A stretch of DNA of 63,614 nucleotides from VAZQ01 sp034669045 (GTDB lineage Bacteria; Pseudomonadota; Alphaproteobacteria; Rhizobiales; Xanthobacteraceae). Of the stretch, positions 17,226-26,046 are shown piece by piece (positions within the stretch are counted from its first letter, which is position 1; every line of letters starts with the position of its first letter). The notes beneath the pieces were generated by a model. It saw only the letters and a list, made by a program, of their open reading frames with translations. It searched no databases and was not told the origin of the DNA. The stretch covers positions 1 to 63,614 of the forward strand of contig JAXDOD010000109.1 of the NCBI GenBank assembly GCA_034669045.1, given 5' to 3'. The translations under genes were made by a program, and so were the position numbers.

Positions 17226-18218
17226 TTACCGCGCCGGCAGCTCCGGGCGGCCGTTCACCTGCCGGACGATCGGCCACCACAGGCGCTCCTCGCTGCGCAT
17301 GAACTCGCCGGTCTGCGCGGGTGTCAGATCGCGCGTGTAGGTGCCGAGCGTCTGAAAGCGCGCGACGACATCGGGCATGGCCACGACCTTGCGCAGGTCG
17401 GCGTTGATCTTCCGGATGATGGCGTCGGGTGTGCCGGCCGGCGCCATCAGCACGATCCATCCGCTCGACACGACGCCGGGCACGGTCTCGTTGATCGCCG
17501 GCAGGTCCGGCAGATTGGGCAACCGTTTCTCCGAGGCGATGCCAAGGGGCTTGATCGCGCCGCCCTGGAGGCCCGGCGCCAGGCCGGCGAGGCCCTCGAA
17601 CATGATCGGGATGCGTCCGGCGATGACGTCGTTCAACGTCACGGCTCCGGCGGCGGCATGGACGAAGGAAATATTCGCCTTCGACCGGTCGCGGAACAGC
17701 TCGCCGGTCAGGTGCGCCTGGCCGCCGCGATTGGTGGCACCAAACAGCATCCCGTCCCTGGTCGTGTTGGCCAGAGCGATGAGCTCGGCGACGCTGCCGA
17801 CCGGGATGTCCTTGTTGACGGCGACGGCAATCGGCTGCTCGCCGATCATGCCGATCGGCACGAATGCGGTTTGCAGATTGACCGGCATTTTCCCCTCCTG
17901 CTCGATCGGCAGCACGGTGTAGGTGGAGGCTTGCGTCATGTAGAGGCTGTAGCCGTCCTTCTCCACGCCGGCGGCGGCCTGCGCCGCGATGAGCCCGCCG
18001 GCGCCGGGGCGGTTGAGCACGACGACCTGCTGCTTCCAGATCTGGGCCAGGCGATCGGCGACGATGCGCGTCACCACGTCCGGGCTGTTCCCGGCGGCGG
18101 CCGGGGTGATGAACATCACCGGCTTGGCGGGATAGTCCTGCGCCTGCGCCGACAGGCTGACGAACACCGCGATGGTCGCGGCACAGCACGTCTTCAAGAT
18201 CGGTCTACGCGCCTGCAT
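17226..18218 (-). CDS. TctC/Bug-family periplasmic solute-binding receptor (canonical subtype)
   Basis: 330-residue receptor. ATG 18218 (MQARRPILKTCCAATIAVFVSLSA) begins a plausible signal peptide and has GGAG eight bases upstream; the frame continues up to 18299 without signal-like sequence. Signatures: KPVMFITPAAAGNSPDVVTRIVA, VVLNRPGAGGLIAAQAAA, FVHAAAGAVTLNDVIAGRIPIMFEG. The first loop reads AAAGNSPD instead of PPGGxxD and may alter ligand choice. It stands alone, convergent with the 16020 receptor and divergent from the NADH dehydrogenase, so no pathway can be assigned. Confidence 0.88.
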   Translation of the reverse strand: MQARRPILKTCCAATIAVFVSLSAQAQDYPAKPVMFITPAAAGNSPDVVTRIVADRLAQIWKQQVVVLNRPGAGGLIAAQAAAGVEKDGYSLYMTQASTYTVLPIEQEGKMPVNLQTAFVPIGMIGEQPIAVAVNKDIPVGSVAELIALANTTRDGMLFGATNRGGQAHLTGELFRDRSKANISFVHAAAGAVTLNDVIAGRIPIMFEGLAGLAPGLQGGAIKPLGIASEKRLPNLPDLPAINETVPGVVSSGWIVLMAPAGTPDAIIRKINADLRKVVAMPDVVARFQTLGTYTRDLTPAQTGEFMRSEERLWWPIVRQVNGRPELPAR

Positions 18219-18358
18219 GACTGTCTCCGCGCTCGAATGGGCCTCATCCGCAATCATTGATATCAGGTTTGGCGAAATCCTGCCTCGTCGGCATGGCATT
18301 TCGTCCCCACAATCATCACCTGTAGGAGTAGGATGACATTCGAGCCCCGGAGAGCGCG

Positions 18359-19684
18359 ATGACGCCCGCCGCCCATAACGGCCATCCCCGCGTGGTCATC
18401 GTCGGTGCCGGGTTCGGCGGCCTGACCGCCGCCAAGGCGCTCAACGGAACGGCGTTCGACGTCACGGTCGTCGACCAGCACAACTATCACCTGTTCCAGC
18501 CGCTGCTCTACCAGGTCGCCACCGCGGCGCTCTCGCCCGCGGACATCGCCTCGCCCATCCGCAGCATCCTGCGCGACCAGGACAACGCCAATGTCATCCT
18601 CGCGCGGGTCTCCGGCGTCGACACCCTGCACAAGGCGGTGATCGCCGAACGGCATCGCATCCCGTTCGACTACCTGCTGCTGGCGACCGGCGCGGAACAC
18701 GCCTATTTCGGTCACGACTGGGCATCCTGTGCGCCGGGGCTCAAGACCATCGACGACGCGACCGATCTGCGCCGCCGCATCCTGCTCGCTTTCGAGCGCG
18801 CCGAAACCGAGTCCGACGCGCAGGAGCGGCGGCGGCTGCTCAACTTCGTCGTGGTCGGCGGCGGCCCGACCGGCGTGGAAATGGCCGGCGCCATCGCGGA
18901 GCTCGCGCGGCGCGCGCTCGCGTCCGATTTCCGCTCCATCGACCCGCGATCGGCCCGCATCATCCTGATCGAGGCGGCGCCGCGCCTGCTCACGCCGTTC
19001 GACCCGTCACTGTCCGACAAGGCGCGGCGCTCGCTCGAACAGCTCGGCGTCGAAATCCGGCTCGGCGCCGGCGTCACCGAATGCGACGGCGCCGGCGTGG
19101 CGATCGGCGCCGACCGCATCGAGACGCGCACCGTGATCTGGGCCGCCGGCGTCAAGGCCTCGGGCGCCGCCGAGTGGCTCGGCGCCGAACACGATCATGC
19201 CGGCAGGGTCAAGGTGCAGCCCGACCTTTCGGTGCCGGGGCAGCCCGACATTTTCGTCATCGGAGACGTCGCCAGCGTGACCGGCGCAGGCGGCAAGCCG
19301 CTCCCCGGCGTGGCGCCGGTCGCCAAGCAGCAGGGCCAATACGTCGCCAAGCTTCTGGTCGCGCGTGCGCAGGGCAAACCGCTGCCGCCGTTCCGCTATC
19401 GCGACTTCGGCACGCTGGCGACGATCGGACGCAAGCGCGCGGTCGCGCAGATGGGCAGGCTGAAGTTGTCAGGCCTGCTGGCGTGGCTGCTGTGGAGCGT
19501 CGCCCACATCTACTTCCTCATCGGCTTTCGCAACCGCCTCATCGTCGCCATCCACTGGACCTGGAACTACTTGACGTTCCAGCGCGGCACCCGGCTGATC
19601 ACCGGCATCTCGGGCTCGCGCCTCGAGGACGCCGCCACGCCGGGCGTAAAATGCGCCGACCGGGAGACGCGCGAAGTCGCGTGA
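18359..19684 (+). CDS. ndh: Type II NADH:quinone oxidoreductase (NDH-2-like)
   Basis: 441-residue membrane-associated flavoprotein that passes electrons from NADH to quinone without pumping protons. Seen: RVVIVGAGFGGLTAAKAL with the FAD motif at 16-21, VVDQHNYHLFQPLLYQVATAALSP, which is highly characteristic of bacterial NDH-2, NFVVVGGGPTGVEMAGAIAEL as the NADH site, and IFVIGDVASV near 300. A hydrophobic C-terminal segment, LSGLLAWLLWSVAHIYFLIGF, probably anchors it to the membrane. ATG 18359 has GGAGAG just upstream. It stands alone between a receptor gene and a convergent sigma/anti-sigma pair, and would give an uncoupled NADH sink during rapid catabolism. Confidence 0.93.
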   Translation: MTPAAHNGHPRVVIVGAGFGGLTAAKALNGTAFDVTVVDQHNYHLFQPLLYQVATAALSPADIASPIRSILRDQDNANVILARVSGVDTLHKAVIAERHRIPFDYLLLATGAEHAYFGHDWASCAPGLKTIDDATDLRRRILLAFERAETESDAQERRRLLNFVVVGGGPTGVEMAGAIAELARRALASDFRSIDPRSARIILIEAAPRLLTPFDPSLSDKARRSLEQLGVEIRLGAGVTECDGAGVAIGADRIETRTVIWAAGVKASGAAEWLGAEHDHAGRVKVQPDLSVPGQPDIFVIGDVASVTGAGGKPLPGVAPVAKQQGQYVAKLLVARAQGKPLPPFRYRDFGTLATIGRKRAVAQMGRLKLSGLLAWLLWSVAHIYFLIGFRNRLIVAIHWTWNYLTFQRGTRLITGISGSRLEDAATPGVKCADRETREVA

Positions 19685-19752
19685 TGTGCCGCGCCCTCCG
19701 CTTTCAGCGGGGGGATCAGACCGACACCGCGGCGGCCAACATTGCCTTGCCG

Positions 19753-20391
19753 CTACCAGCGCAGGACCCAGCGGCCGGCAGCCGCGCCGACGGCCGCAAC
19801 CAACGCGATGGCGATGCTGTACCAGGCCGCGATGAACAGCGGCGAGTCGTCGGGACAATGCGCCGCGTAGATGGCGGCGCCGAGCGCGCCGGCGAACAGG
19901 CCGGCGACCGCGCCGGTGACGCCCGGCATGACCGGCGCTCCCGCGCGCAGCGCCAGGAGGGCGGCGATCAGCATCGGCAGGGCGAAGAGCGGAATGCTCA
20001 TCAGGCAGACGACCGCGTTCTGGCCGACGAGCCTGGCCGCCCACAAGGGACGCGGCACCGCGATCAATTCCATCAGCACGCCGAGCAGCAGAACGGCGGG
20101 CACCGTGGCGAGCGCCGCCGCCTGCAGGCTCATGCGCGCGCCCGGCCGGGCCAGGCGCCACACCAGCAGCGCCGAACACAAGGCGAGCAGCAGCGTGACG
20201 ACGAACTTGAACACGAAGCGCGCGTCGCCCACCGCCGACGCAAAGTCGGGCCGCGGTCCGAGCGTCAGCGCGAACAGCGCCAGCGCCAGGAGCCATCCCG
20301 GCACGATCATCGTGGCGAAGCGCCGCTCCAGCGACGCTGCGGAACCCGAATGGTCGGCGGTCATGGCGCGGATGAGGTCGTCGGTCTTCAT
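19753..20391 (-). CDS. NrsF/DUF1109-family anti-sigma factor (integral membrane)
   Basis: 212-residue protein opening MKTDDLIRAMTADHSGSAASLERRF, a soluble N-terminus typical of NrsF anti-sigma factors, followed by about six hydrophobic helices (for example near residues 30-45, 60-80, 90-110, 125-145, 155-175, 185-205). Its start overlaps the stop of the ECF sigma gene by four bases (ATGA), the usual arrangement for this family. In Caulobacter, NrsF holds SigF and releases it under heavy-metal or redox stress through conserved cysteines. This copy has cysteines at LLLALCSALL, NAVVCLMSI and AAHCPDDSP, the last outside a helix and a possible sensing residue. Confidence 0.85.
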   Translation of the reverse strand: MKTDDLIRAMTADHSGSAASLERRFATMIVPGWLLALALFALTLGPRPDFASAVGDARFVFKFVVTLLLALCSALLVWRLARPGARMSLQAAALATVPAVLLLGVLMELIAVPRPLWAARLVGQNAVVCLMSIPLFALPMLIAALLALRAGAPVMPGVTGAVAGLFAGALGAAIYAAHCPDDSPLFIAAWYSIAIALVAAVGAAAGRWVLRW

Positions 20392-20939
20392 GGCGCCGGC
20401 CGTCCGAATTTTTGCGCGAGCCCCGCCAGCCCGCGATGAAGCGCGACCCGCACCGCGCCCTCGCTCATGTTCAGCCGCGCGGCGGTGTCGCGGATCGAAG
20501 CGCCGGCAAGCGAGATCGCCCGCACCACGTCGCGCTGGCGCTCGGGCAGGCTGCGCAGATGGGCATCGAGCCGGCCCGGAAGCGGCGTCGGCTCGGGCGT
20601 GTCGACGGCGAGCGTTTCCACCACGTCGTCGATCGGCACATAGGTGCGGCGCCCGCGGCGGCGCATGGCATCGATGAGCTTGTTGCGGGCGATCGCGCGC
20701 ACCCAGGGGCCGAGCGGCGTGGCGGCGTCCCAGGTGTGACGCTTGAGATGGATGGCCAGCAGCGTCTCCTGCACGATGTCCTCGGCTTCCTCGACCGCAA
20801 AGCCGTTCCGGCCAAGCCCGCGCCGCGACGCCGCACGCAAGGCCGCCGCCAGGCTGACGAGCAGACGGTTATAGGCCGCCGCATCGCCGCCATTGGCCGC
20901 GCGCATCAAGTCGCCCCAGTCGATCTCGCGGTTGCTCAC
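20388..20939 (-). CDS. ECF-type RNA polymerase sigma factor (SigF/NrsF-linked group)
   Basis: 183 residues from GTG 20939, which has GGGAAG six bases upstream and places IDWGDLMRAANGGDAAAYNRLL at the N-terminus as in relatives. An ATG at 20978 would add 13 residues but has no ribosome site. Region 2: EDIVQETLLAIHLKRHTWD followed by PWVRAIARNKLIDAMRRRGRR, a -10 recognition helix. Region 4: LPERQRDVVRAISLAGASIRDTAARLNMSEGAVRVALHRG, a helix-turn-helix for the -35 box. It is co-transcribed with the membrane anti-sigma gene. Known partners of this group control metal, peroxide or redox stress genes; no target other than possibly itself is visible here. Confidence 0.9.
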   Translation of the reverse strand: MSNREIDWGDLMRAANGGDAAAYNRLLVSLAAALRAASRRGLGRNGFAVEEAEDIVQETLLAIHLKRHTWDAATPLGPWVRAIARNKLIDAMRRRGRRTYVPIDDVVETLAVDTPEPTPLPGRLDAHLRSLPERQRDVVRAISLAGASIRDTAARLNMSEGAVRVALHRGLAGLAQKFGRPAP

Positions 20940-20956
20940 GCGGGCTTCCCAATGGT

Positions 20957-20984
20957 CATACGGTGCGAGCGACCCCATTGTTAC
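20957..20984 (-). promoter_or_regulatory. Candidate autoregulatory ECF promoter
   Basis: On the minus strand GTAACA (20984-20979), a 16-base spacer and CGTATG (20962-20957) lie just before the GTG start at 20939. The AAC core with a CGT-type -10 and 16-base spacing is the general ECF promoter pattern. If used, the transcript would start inside the region between ATG 20978 and GTG 20939, supporting the shorter protein. Based on pattern only. Confidence 0.35.
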
Positions 20985-21229
20985 GCCACAGCCATCGCGT
21001 TTTGCGAATCCGGCATGAGCATACTATGCGGCCGAGGCCGATCGAGCCGAAATTCAGCGCGGGGCAATACGGCGTGAAGGCGGGCGAGAGCATGGGCTTT
21101 TGCTCCGGGACGGCGCCGCGGCTCCGCTCGGGCCCCGTTTCATGAATTTGTTTTATGGCGTCAAGGCGAAAGCGAGCGCGCGTCCTCGGAGCCCCGGCGC
21201 GGCGGCGACCGTCCAAGGGTTCGCGGCGG

Positions 21230-22345
21230 CTAATGGACCGGCGCGACCGCACGCTCGGCGCCCTGCCCCGCCGCCGGAGACGGACGCCCGCGCGCCGCGC
21301 GAATGCGCTCATGGATGAACGCCAGCTTGCCGATCACCGGCGGGGAGAGGACAAACGGATAGAGGTCCGCGATCCCCATGCTGCGGTTGATCGAATTGAT
21401 CGCCACGGTGAGCGGAAGCCAATTCTCGACGATGCGATCGAGGTCCGCCGCATGCGGATCGAAGTCGATCACCGCGGCAAGCTCGGTCGCCTTGGCGAGC
21501 CTCGGCCGCAGCCGGAGCCCGAACGCGGCGGCGGTCTCCAGGGTGTCGATCATGTGGAAGTAGTGCGCCCAGGTTTCGGCGAAATCCTCCCAGGGATGGG
21601 TGCTGGCATAGGCGGTGACGAAGTGGTCCGGCCAATCCGACGGCGGTCCACCGGCGTAGTGGTCCTTGAGTGCCTGCGCGTAGTCGAGCCGTTCGTCGCC
21701 GAAGACGTGCCGGAACTCGCCGATAGCCGGCGAATTGGCCACCAGGCGGTCCCAATAGTAATGCGCGATCTCGTGGCGGAAGTGACCGAGCAGAGTGCGG
21801 TACGGCTCGCCCATCGCGAGCCGCCGGCGCTCGCGCTCGGCGTCGTCGGCCTCGGCCAGATTGATGGTGATGAGCCCGTTGGCGTGACCGGTCAGGACCG
21901 GCGCCGAGGGGCGCGAGCCCTCCTGCGCCGGCGCGAGGAAGTCGAACGCGAGGCCCGCGGGGTCTTCCGCCCTGGTGACGAGCGGCAATCGAAGCTTGAG
22001 CAGCGTGTAGAACAGCCGGTGCTTGGCGAGCTCGATCTTCTGCCAGTTGGCCGCGTTCTCCGGGCGCGACAGGTCCGGGATGGTGCGATTATGACGGCAG
22101 GCCGCGCAAAACGCCTCGGACATATCGGAGCGGATCAGCCAGTTGCAGACGAGATGCCGCGCGTTGGCGCAATAGCGATAGCGCGCCTGCGGGTCCGCCA
22201 GCGCGCGCCAGAGCTCGCCGTCGGGCTCCAGCGCCGTGATCGTTTCATGCGCCGGCAGATAGCCGAGCGGGCGCCCGCAGCTTTCGCAGCGCGTGTTCTC
22301 GAAGTGGAGCGGCTGTCCGCAATGCTGGCATTCAAAGAGCTTCAT
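21230..22345 (-). CDS. Putative zinc-binding metallopeptidase with N-terminal zinc ribbons
   Basis: 371-residue protein of the conserved COG4307-type family. Residues 6-23 hold a C-x2-C...C-x2-C zinc ribbon (CQHC, CESC). Further cysteines at 59, 67, 80 and 83 could form a second knuckle (YCANARHLVC, CAAC). HEIAH at 191-195 (RTLLGHFRHEIAHYYWDRL) is the HExxH zinc-protease signature, with a downstream Glu in a FGDERLDYAQAL region as the likely third ligand. ATG 22345 is chosen because the longer open frame to 22588 is low-complexity antisense-type sequence. There is no signal peptide, so it is cytosolic. Its substrate is unknown. It lies 97 bp downstream of the UbiD operon and may be read through from it. 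Confidence 0.82.
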   Translation of the reverse strand: MKLFECQHCGQPLHFENTRCESCGRPLGYLPAHETITALEPDGELWRALADPQARYRYCANARHLVCNWLIRSDMSEAFCAACRHNRTIPDLSRPENAANWQKIELAKHRLFYTLLKLRLPLVTRAEDPAGLAFDFLAPAQEGSRPSAPVLTGHANGLITINLAEADDAERERRRLAMGEPYRTLLGHFRHEIAHYYWDRLVANSPAIGEFRHVFGDERLDYAQALKDHYAGGPPSDWPDHFVTAYASTHPWEDFAETWAHYFHMIDTLETAAAFGLRLRPRLAKATELAAVIDFDPHAADLDRIVENWLPLTVAINSINRSMGIADLYPFVLSPPVIGKLAFIHERIRAARGRPSPAAGQGAERAVAPVH

Positions 22346-22442
22346 GGCGTTCCGGGCCGGACATGCGGGCGCGACGCGCCGGCCCCGCCGCCCGGGAGAG
22401 CAACACCATGTCAGCGAGAAGGTTGCACCCGCGCCCGAAGAA

Positions 22443-23330
22443 TCACGCGGCGACCGAGGCCGCGTATTGGACCGGCGGGCGTTCCTCGAACAGGCCGCGT
22501 TCATGCAGCCAGGCCTGGGTCCTGGCATAGACGTCCTCGGTATAGGGCAGGAAGACGATGCGCTCGCCGGGCGAGAAGCGCCGCACATCGACCTTCGATT
22601 TGTAGCGGTCGGGGATTTCGCGGGCGTAGTAGTGCTTGTATTTCTCCGGCTCGAAGTCGAGGTCCATCTGGGCCCGCTTCATGCCCTCCATGTATTTTTC
22701 GACGTCGGCGAGGTCGACGCCCGCCGGGAACATGAATCCGATCATGAACGAGGTGTCCACGATCTTGCGGAATCCGAGCTGCTCCAGCACCAGGTACGTC
22801 AAGCCCCACACACTGGTCGCGGGCGTATCGCGGCCGATGCCGACGTCGACGCGCGCCCACACCGACCCTACGAACTTGAGCGTGATCTCTTCGCGCGTGA
22901 GGAACGGCTCCAGCGACTGGATGGTGGTGAAATGGCTGCCGGAATGGTAGCCGACGGCGATCTCCCGACCGGCAAGATCCTCAGGCTTCATGATCGGCGA
23001 GTCGGGCGGCACCATGATGCCGCCGGGCGTCGCGACGTAGGACTTGCCCCACATGGTGCCGATGCGCTGGGACGCGGCTTGGTTCACGGTCCAGTGGCAG
23101 GCGCAGGAAATGTCGGACTTCTCGCCCTTGTGGCCGCCGGCGCGCTCGTAGGATTCGAAGGCGCCGGCGCGCAGCTCCGCCACCTGGCCGGAGGCATCGA
23201 GCTGTTTTTCGCGGCCGGTGGCGGCGCCGAGGCTGAACTCGTAATCGAGCCCGGCGTCACGGAAGTAGCCCTTCTCGTGCGCAATCCATTCCTGCAGCCG
23301 GCCGTGCGTCTGGATCGTGAATTTTCCCAT
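22443..23330 (-). CDS. NMT1/THI5-like periplasmic-binding-fold protein without a signal peptide
   Basis: 295 residues beginning MGKFTIQTHGRLQEWIAHEKG, then YFRDAGLDYEFSLG, the N-terminal pattern of NMT1/THI5 and ABC-type nitrate/sulfonate binding proteins. PEDLAGREIAVGYHSGSHFTTIQ, EEITLKFVGSV and VWGLTYLVLEQLGFRKIVDTSF follow. No export signal is present, which is unusual for a transport receptor but normal for enzymes of this fold. A CAC-H cluster lies at 76-79 (ISCACHW). ATG 23330 is preceded by AGAGGCAGG. It is third in an operon with UbiD and a Bug receptor, so it may be a cytosolic enzyme, for example a decarboxylase or cofactor-related protein, rather than a receptor. No partner permease is encoded. 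Confidence 0.72.
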   Translation of the reverse strand: MGKFTIQTHGRLQEWIAHEKGYFRDAGLDYEFSLGAATGREKQLDASGQVAELRAGAFESYERAGGHKGEKSDISCACHWTVNQAASQRIGTMWGKSYVATPGGIMVPPDSPIMKPEDLAGREIAVGYHSGSHFTTIQSLEPFLTREEITLKFVGSVWARVDVGIGRDTPATSVWGLTYLVLEQLGFRKIVDTSFMIGFMFPAGVDLADVEKYMEGMKRAQMDLDFEPEKYKHYYAREIPDRYKSKVDVRRFSPGERIVFLPYTEDVYARTQAWLHERGLFEERPPVQYAASVAA

Positions 23331-23359
23331 GTGACCTGCCTCTTGGGGTCTCGAGCGCT

Positions 23360-24388
23360 CTACCGGGACTTGGTCATGGCGTCGACCTTGTCCAGGAGCT
23401 CGCGCGGCAGCTTCGCGGTTTCGCGCACGATCTCGTCGATCTGCTCGCCGGGGGCGGGCGCAATCTCGATGTTGCGCTTCTTGGCGGCGGCGATGAATTC
23501 GGGATCGACGGCCATGTCCTGGAACGCCTTGCGCAAGGCGGCGAGCCGTTCCTTCGGGACGCCCGGCGTGGTGATGATCGAGCGCCCGATCTCCGCCGTG
23601 CCCGCGACCGCGCGCAGGACCGTCTGGCCTTCCGGGCTCAGCGCCAGCTCCGGCAGCGTCGGAACGTTCGGCAGCAGCGGATGGCGCGTGAGCGCGTTCT
23701 GATAGAGGATCACGGCCTTGCCTTCGTAGATCCAATCCGGATTGCGCACCGCAAGCAGCGGCACGCCGACCCCGCCGACCAGGTCCACCTCGCCGCGCTG
23801 GACCGCGATCATCATCTCGGCGGCGCTGGCATAGCCGCGCACCAGCTTGAACTTCGCGCCGCCATATTCCCGCAGGGCCGATGGCAGCAGCACCGCGGTC
23901 GAGGCCTCCAGGCTCACGCCCACGATGATCTCGCGCTTGCGCGCATCCTCGAAGGTGCGGAACCAGGAGGTCGCAAGGCCCGCACCCACGTCGATATTGC
24001 TGGTGACGCGGCCAATATAGTTGAAGGCGGTCACGTCGATCCGCTCGACGTGGGTCGCCGAATTGAGCGCCAGCGACTGGTCCACGCTGCCGAGCACCGT
24101 GCCGTCCTTGGGCGCGAGGGTATAAAGGTAGTTGACCGCCTTGACGCTGCCCGCTCCCGGCATGTTCTGCGGGATGACGGTGGGGTTGCCGGGAATGTGC
24201 TTGCGCAAAAATTCGGCGGCGAAGCGGGCGTAGAGGTCGTAGCCGCCGCCCTCGCCGTAGCCGATGATCATCCGGATCTGCTTGCCGGCGTAGAAATCGG
24301 CGATCGGATCGGCGGCAGCCGGGGGCGGGATCAGGGCGGCAGCGGCCAGGACCGCCGCCACCCATGGCAGACGAAAACCAAGTGTCAT
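23360..24388 (-). CDS. TctC/Bug-family periplasmic solute-binding receptor (long subtype)
   Basis: 342-residue receptor with signal peptide MTLGFRLPWVAAVLAAAALI cleaved near AAADP. The mature protein starts IADFYAGKQIRMIIGYGEGGGYD and has NPTVIPQNMPGAGSVKAVNYLYTLAPKDG and RGYASAAEMMIAVQRGEVDL. It lies 49 bp after the UbiD gene and 29 bp before the NMT1-like gene on the same strand, so it is very likely in one transcript with the UbiD decarboxylase. The ligand is plausibly an aromatic carboxylate that UbiD decarboxylates. Confidence 0.9.
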   Translation of the reverse strand: MTLGFRLPWVAAVLAAAALIPPPAAADPIADFYAGKQIRMIIGYGEGGGYDLYARFAAEFLRKHIPGNPTVIPQNMPGAGSVKAVNYLYTLAPKDGTVLGSVDQSLALNSATHVERIDVTAFNYIGRVTSNIDVGAGLATSWFRTFEDARKREIIVGVSLEASTAVLLPSALREYGGAKFKLVRGYASAAEMMIAVQRGEVDLVGGVGVPLLAVRNPDWIYEGKAVILYQNALTRHPLLPNVPTLPELALSPEGQTVLRAVAGTAEIGRSIITTPGVPKERLAALRKAFQDMAVDPEFIAAAKKRNIEIAPAPGEQIDEIVRETAKLPRELLDKVDAMTKSR

Positions 24389-24437
24389 CGTTCCATCTCC
24401 AAACCCCGGCAGTGGAACGAGCTACTTTACTAGACGA

Positions 24438-25925
24438 TCACCTTACAAGATAGGACCATTTCTCCGCGGCTTCCTTGGCGAATTCCGGCGTCGGCGCGAT
24501 CGATTTCGGGAACTGGTCGCGCCAATGATAGGGCCGGCAGGCATCGATGATGGCGCGGCTGTTGGTGAAGTTGCCGCGCTCGCGCTCCCACGGCGGGATG
24601 CGCGGATCGAGCGGCGTGCTCCAGCAGTTGGTGATGATGTCGATCGAGGTCGCCGGGTCGGAGCGCGTGAGCATGGCCCACATCAGCTCTTCCAGGTTCG
24701 AGACGTCGATGTCCTCGTCGACCACGACCGTATAGCGCCCGCAATAGGCGCCGGCGTGGCAGGTGGCGGCGGCATGCCCGGCCTGCCTGGCGTGGCCGGG
24801 ATAGCGCTGCTTGATCGCGATGCCCTGTAGCAGGCGCGAGATGCCGACCTCATGCACCCAGGCGCCGGTGACGTCGGGCACGCCGGCATTGGCGATGCTT
24901 TCGCGCAGCATGGCCGAGCGCGTGATCGAGCGATAGCGCGCCAGTTCGTCGGGCGGGCGCATCGGCGGGCAACCCAGGATGATCGGGTCGTTGCGGTGAT
25001 AGATCGCCTTGACCTCGAACACCGGCTCGCTGCGGATGTCGCTGGCGTAATAGCCGGTCCATTCTCCGAACGGCCCTTCCGGTAGCTGCCGCGTCGGGGA
25101 GACGAAACCTTCCAGCACGATCTCGGCATTGGCGGGGAACGGCAGCCCGGTGTATTTGCCGCGCACCACCTCTTCCGGGCGCCCGCGGATGCCGCCGATC
25201 ACGTCGTATTCGCACACGCCCATGGGCATTTCGGTGCAGCCGAGATGGAACGCCATCGGGTCGCCGCCGACCACGATGCAGCACGGCATCGGCTCGCCGC
25301 GCGAGAGATACTTGTCGCGGTGGATGCGCCCGTGCTTGCCCGGCGAGATGTAGAAGCCGAGCGAATTCTTGTCGTGGATCATCACCCGGTAGGTGCCGAT
25401 GTTGACCCAGTCGGAATCGGGATCCTTGGTGACGTTGTAGCTGCCGGTCCCGATATAGCGGCCGCCATCGCCGGGATGCCACAGCGGCGTCGGGAACTTG
25501 AGCACGTCGACGTCGTCACCCTCCATGATGTTCTCGAACACCGGCCCGCTCTCGACGACCTTGTATGGGATCGGCTTGATCTTGTTCGGGTTGTATTTGA
25601 GGAACGCTTCCGAGAGCTCGAGCTTGTTCAGATTGGTTGGGAAGCCGAGCGTCAGATTCATCCGATGCCCGGAGAAGAAATTGATCAGGACGCGGTGGCC
25701 TTTCGGGAAGCCCGGAATCTCGTCGAACACGATGCACGGCGCGTTCGGCGCGTGCAGCACCACCTCGGCAGCCTGGCCGATGTCGTGGTCCCAGGTCGCG
25801 CCCTTGACATATTCGATCTCGCCGAGCCGTTCGGCCTCCACGATCCAGCCCCGCAGGTCGTCGTAGGGCACGCGCATGGCCAGATTGTCGCCGGGCCCAG
25901 GTCCGCCATTGGGCGCATTCGACAT
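24438..25925 (-). CDS. UbiD-family (prenylated-FMN) decarboxylase
   Basis: 495-residue UbiD-type enzyme that reversibly decarboxylates aromatic or unsaturated acids using prFMN. Seen: LRGWIVEAERLGE at the N-terminus, DWVNIGTYRVMIHDKNSLG with Asn175 and Arg180 as metal/cofactor ligands, and LPEGPFGEWTGYY with Glu283 and Glu288, which together with Arg180 match the catalytic R-E-E set of Fdc1/UbiD. ATG 25925 (MSNAPNGG) has a strong GGAGG; the open frame reaches 25985. A UbiX partner making prFMN is not in the window. The operator-like site at 25999-26034 lies 74 bp upstream. I infer decarboxylation of a hydroxybenzoate or phthalate-type acid in the LysR-controlled island. Confidence 0.92.
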   Translation of the reverse strand: MSNAPNGGPGPGDNLAMRVPYDDLRGWIVEAERLGEIEYVKGATWDHDIGQAAEVVLHAPNAPCIVFDEIPGFPKGHRVLINFFSGHRMNLTLGFPTNLNKLELSEAFLKYNPNKIKPIPYKVVESGPVFENIMEGDDVDVLKFPTPLWHPGDGGRYIGTGSYNVTKDPDSDWVNIGTYRVMIHDKNSLGFYISPGKHGRIHRDKYLSRGEPMPCCIVVGGDPMAFHLGCTEMPMGVCEYDVIGGIRGRPEEVVRGKYTGLPFPANAEIVLEGFVSPTRQLPEGPFGEWTGYYASDIRSEPVFEVKAIYHRNDPIILGCPPMRPPDELARYRSITRSAMLRESIANAGVPDVTGAWVHEVGISRLLQGIAIKQRYPGHARQAGHAAATCHAGAYCGRYTVVVDEDIDVSNLEELMWAMLTRSDPATSIDIITNCWSTPLDPRIPPWERERGNFTNSRAIIDACRPYHWRDQFPKSIAPTPEFAKEAAEKWSYLVR

Positions 25926-25998
25926 CGTGATCCTCCATAAAGCCGTTCGGGCGCTGCGGCGCGCGCCGCTGTCGGCGTCATTCAATCATGGGGGCCGC

Positions 25999-26034
25999 GA
26001 TCAGACAAATCGCCATCCTTGATCTATTGATCAG
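25999..26034 (-). promoter_or_regulatory. Operator-like site A upstream of the UbiD operon
   Basis: Begins GATCAGACAAATCG and ends with TTGATCTATTGATCAG, whose last part is a perfect TGATC-4-GATCA inverted repeat. The same 36-base stretch recurs ungapped at 31237-31272 (27 identical positions by eye) and, more degenerate, at 26846-26881. It lies 74-109 bp ahead of the UbiD ATG, the usual distance for a LysR activator site. Confidence 0.6.
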
Positions 26035-26046
26035 AAACGCCCGATT

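Noticed and set aside
23360..24365. A 640-residue frame that appears to join the Bug receptor region to the NMT1-like gene
   Set aside because: Its first 340 residues are an out-of-frame reading of the receptor gene; only the part from 23330 is real.
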